Under the pieces are notes generated by a model that was not told where the DNA came from, did not search any database, and worked only from the letters and a program-made list of their open reading frames with translations. Position numbers and translations under genes: made by a program. From assembly GCA_913050245.1 (NCBI GenBank), contig CAJWZJ010000004.1, positions 38,501 to 102,500 of the forward strand: 64,000 nt of DNA, written 5' to 3'. This stretch comes from an uncultured bacterium. GTDB lineage: Bacteria; Desulfobacterota_D; UBA1144. This document shows, in pieces, positions 63,604-64,000 of the stretch (its first letter is position 1; each line of letters opens with the position of its first letter).

Positions 63604-64000
63604 TATATGAAGAGTTTGATCCTGGCTCAGAGTGAACGTTGGCGGCACGCCTAACACATGCAAGTCGAGCGAAGTAGCTTGCTACTTAGCGGCGAACGGG
63701 TGAGTAATGCTTGGATAATCTGCCTTTAGGTCTGGGACAACCACAGGAAACTGTGGCTAATACCGGATATGACCACATTTACCAAGGTTTATGTGGTAAA
63801 AGATTTATCGCCTTTAGATGAGTCCAAGTCGCATCAGGTTGTTGGTAGGGTAATGGCCTACCAAGCCTATGACGCGTAGCAGGTCTTAGCGGATGATCTG
63901 CCACATGGGGACTGAGATACGGCCCTGACTCCTACGGGAGGCAGCAGTGAGGAATATTGGGCAATGGACGCAAGTCTGACCCAGCGATGCCGCGTGAAGG
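63604..64000 (+). rRNA. rrs: 16S ribosomal RNA, 5' part (runs off the window)
   Basis: The start is set by aligning AGAGTTTGATCCTGGCTCAG to the E. coli 5' end. Other universal parts follow: ACACATGCAAGTCGAGCG, GGCGAACGGGTGAGTAA, ACTCCTACGGGAGGCAGCAG and GCGATGCCGCGTGAAGG. About 397 nt are visible. Features such as GTGAGGAATATTGGGCAATG and ACTGAGATACGGCCC do not match typical alphaproteobacteria (GTGGGGAAT...). The 3' part and 23S are beyond the edge. It is transcribed away from parA. Confidence 0.97.

Overview
The window is 64 kb of a compact, visibly AT-rich bacterial chromosome. It holds 66 protein genes that I accept (one cut by the left edge), six tRNA genes, an isolated 5S rRNA gene and the first ~400 nt of a 16S rRNA gene. 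No stretch over 300 bases lacks a gene. I see no insertion sequence, prophage, CRISPR array, toxin pair or secretion locus. Nearly everything is core metabolism or information processing, which suggests a free-living, genome-streamlined, probably marine bacterium. Several gene orders match what I remember of deltaproteobacteria in the broad sense (lysC-tsaE-nnr; cinA-recA; ilvB-ilvN-ilvC-psd-pssA; rpoN-ptsN-hprK-manX; merR-tRNA-Pro-surE), and some also occur in alphaproteobacteria. The 16S 5' part does not look like a typical alphaproteobacterium. I place it only as a divergent proteobacterium-like lineage, with low certainty. Layout: 1-3036 (minus) carries aspartokinase, tsaE and nnr. 3147-6267 has a solo radical SAM-SPASM enzyme, then cysS and an enoyl-ACP-reductase-like SDR. 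6338-9297 is cinA, recA, tsaB. 9319-16427 is a branched-chain amino acid and phosphatidylethanolamine block (ilvB-like, ilvN, ilvC, psd, pssA) ending in a double M16 peptidase. 16479-24227 is the proteostasis block (tRNA-Leu, tig, clpP, clpX, lon) followed by tRNA-Val, tRNA-Asp, a DUF4301 gene, tRNA-Ser and tRNA-Arg. 24229-27963 has trmH, trpS, crotonyl-CoA carboxylase/reductase and a HAD phosphatase. 27954-30943 (minus) is rpoN-ptsN-hprK-manX plus a small unknown gene: a regulatory PTS with sigma-54. 31170-36526 has eno-leuC-leuD facing transketolase. 36577-40643 is rpsU-dnaG-rpoD, then 5S rRNA and purN. 40640-52049 is mostly minus strand: DAHP synthase, plsC (plus), trmB, aroB, apt, a DedA-like gene, surE, tRNA-Pro, merR, rnhB, dapA, asd, an rpiB-like gene and uvrA. 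52121-58792 has glyA, nrdR, tatD, pdxA, ftsK (minus) and pyrD. 58772-63427 (minus) is parA-parB-purS-purQ-cysM-JAMM protease-SDR, divergent from the 16S gene at 63604. Most notable: all seven convergent protein-gene pairs overlap at their 3' ends, four by exactly 4 bp; many first genes have a -10 box only 2-14 nt before the ATG and no Shine-Dalgarno, suggesting leaderless mRNAs; rnhB has no ATG/GTG/TTG start and seems to start at ATT; the acetolactate synthase large subunit has lost its ThDP/Mg GDG motif; 5S rRNA has its own promoter over the rpoD stop; and a cysM-JAMM pair resembles the mycobacterial protein-bound cysteine pathway. I did not find a convincing wholly new multi-gene system; the candidates above are the best leads.
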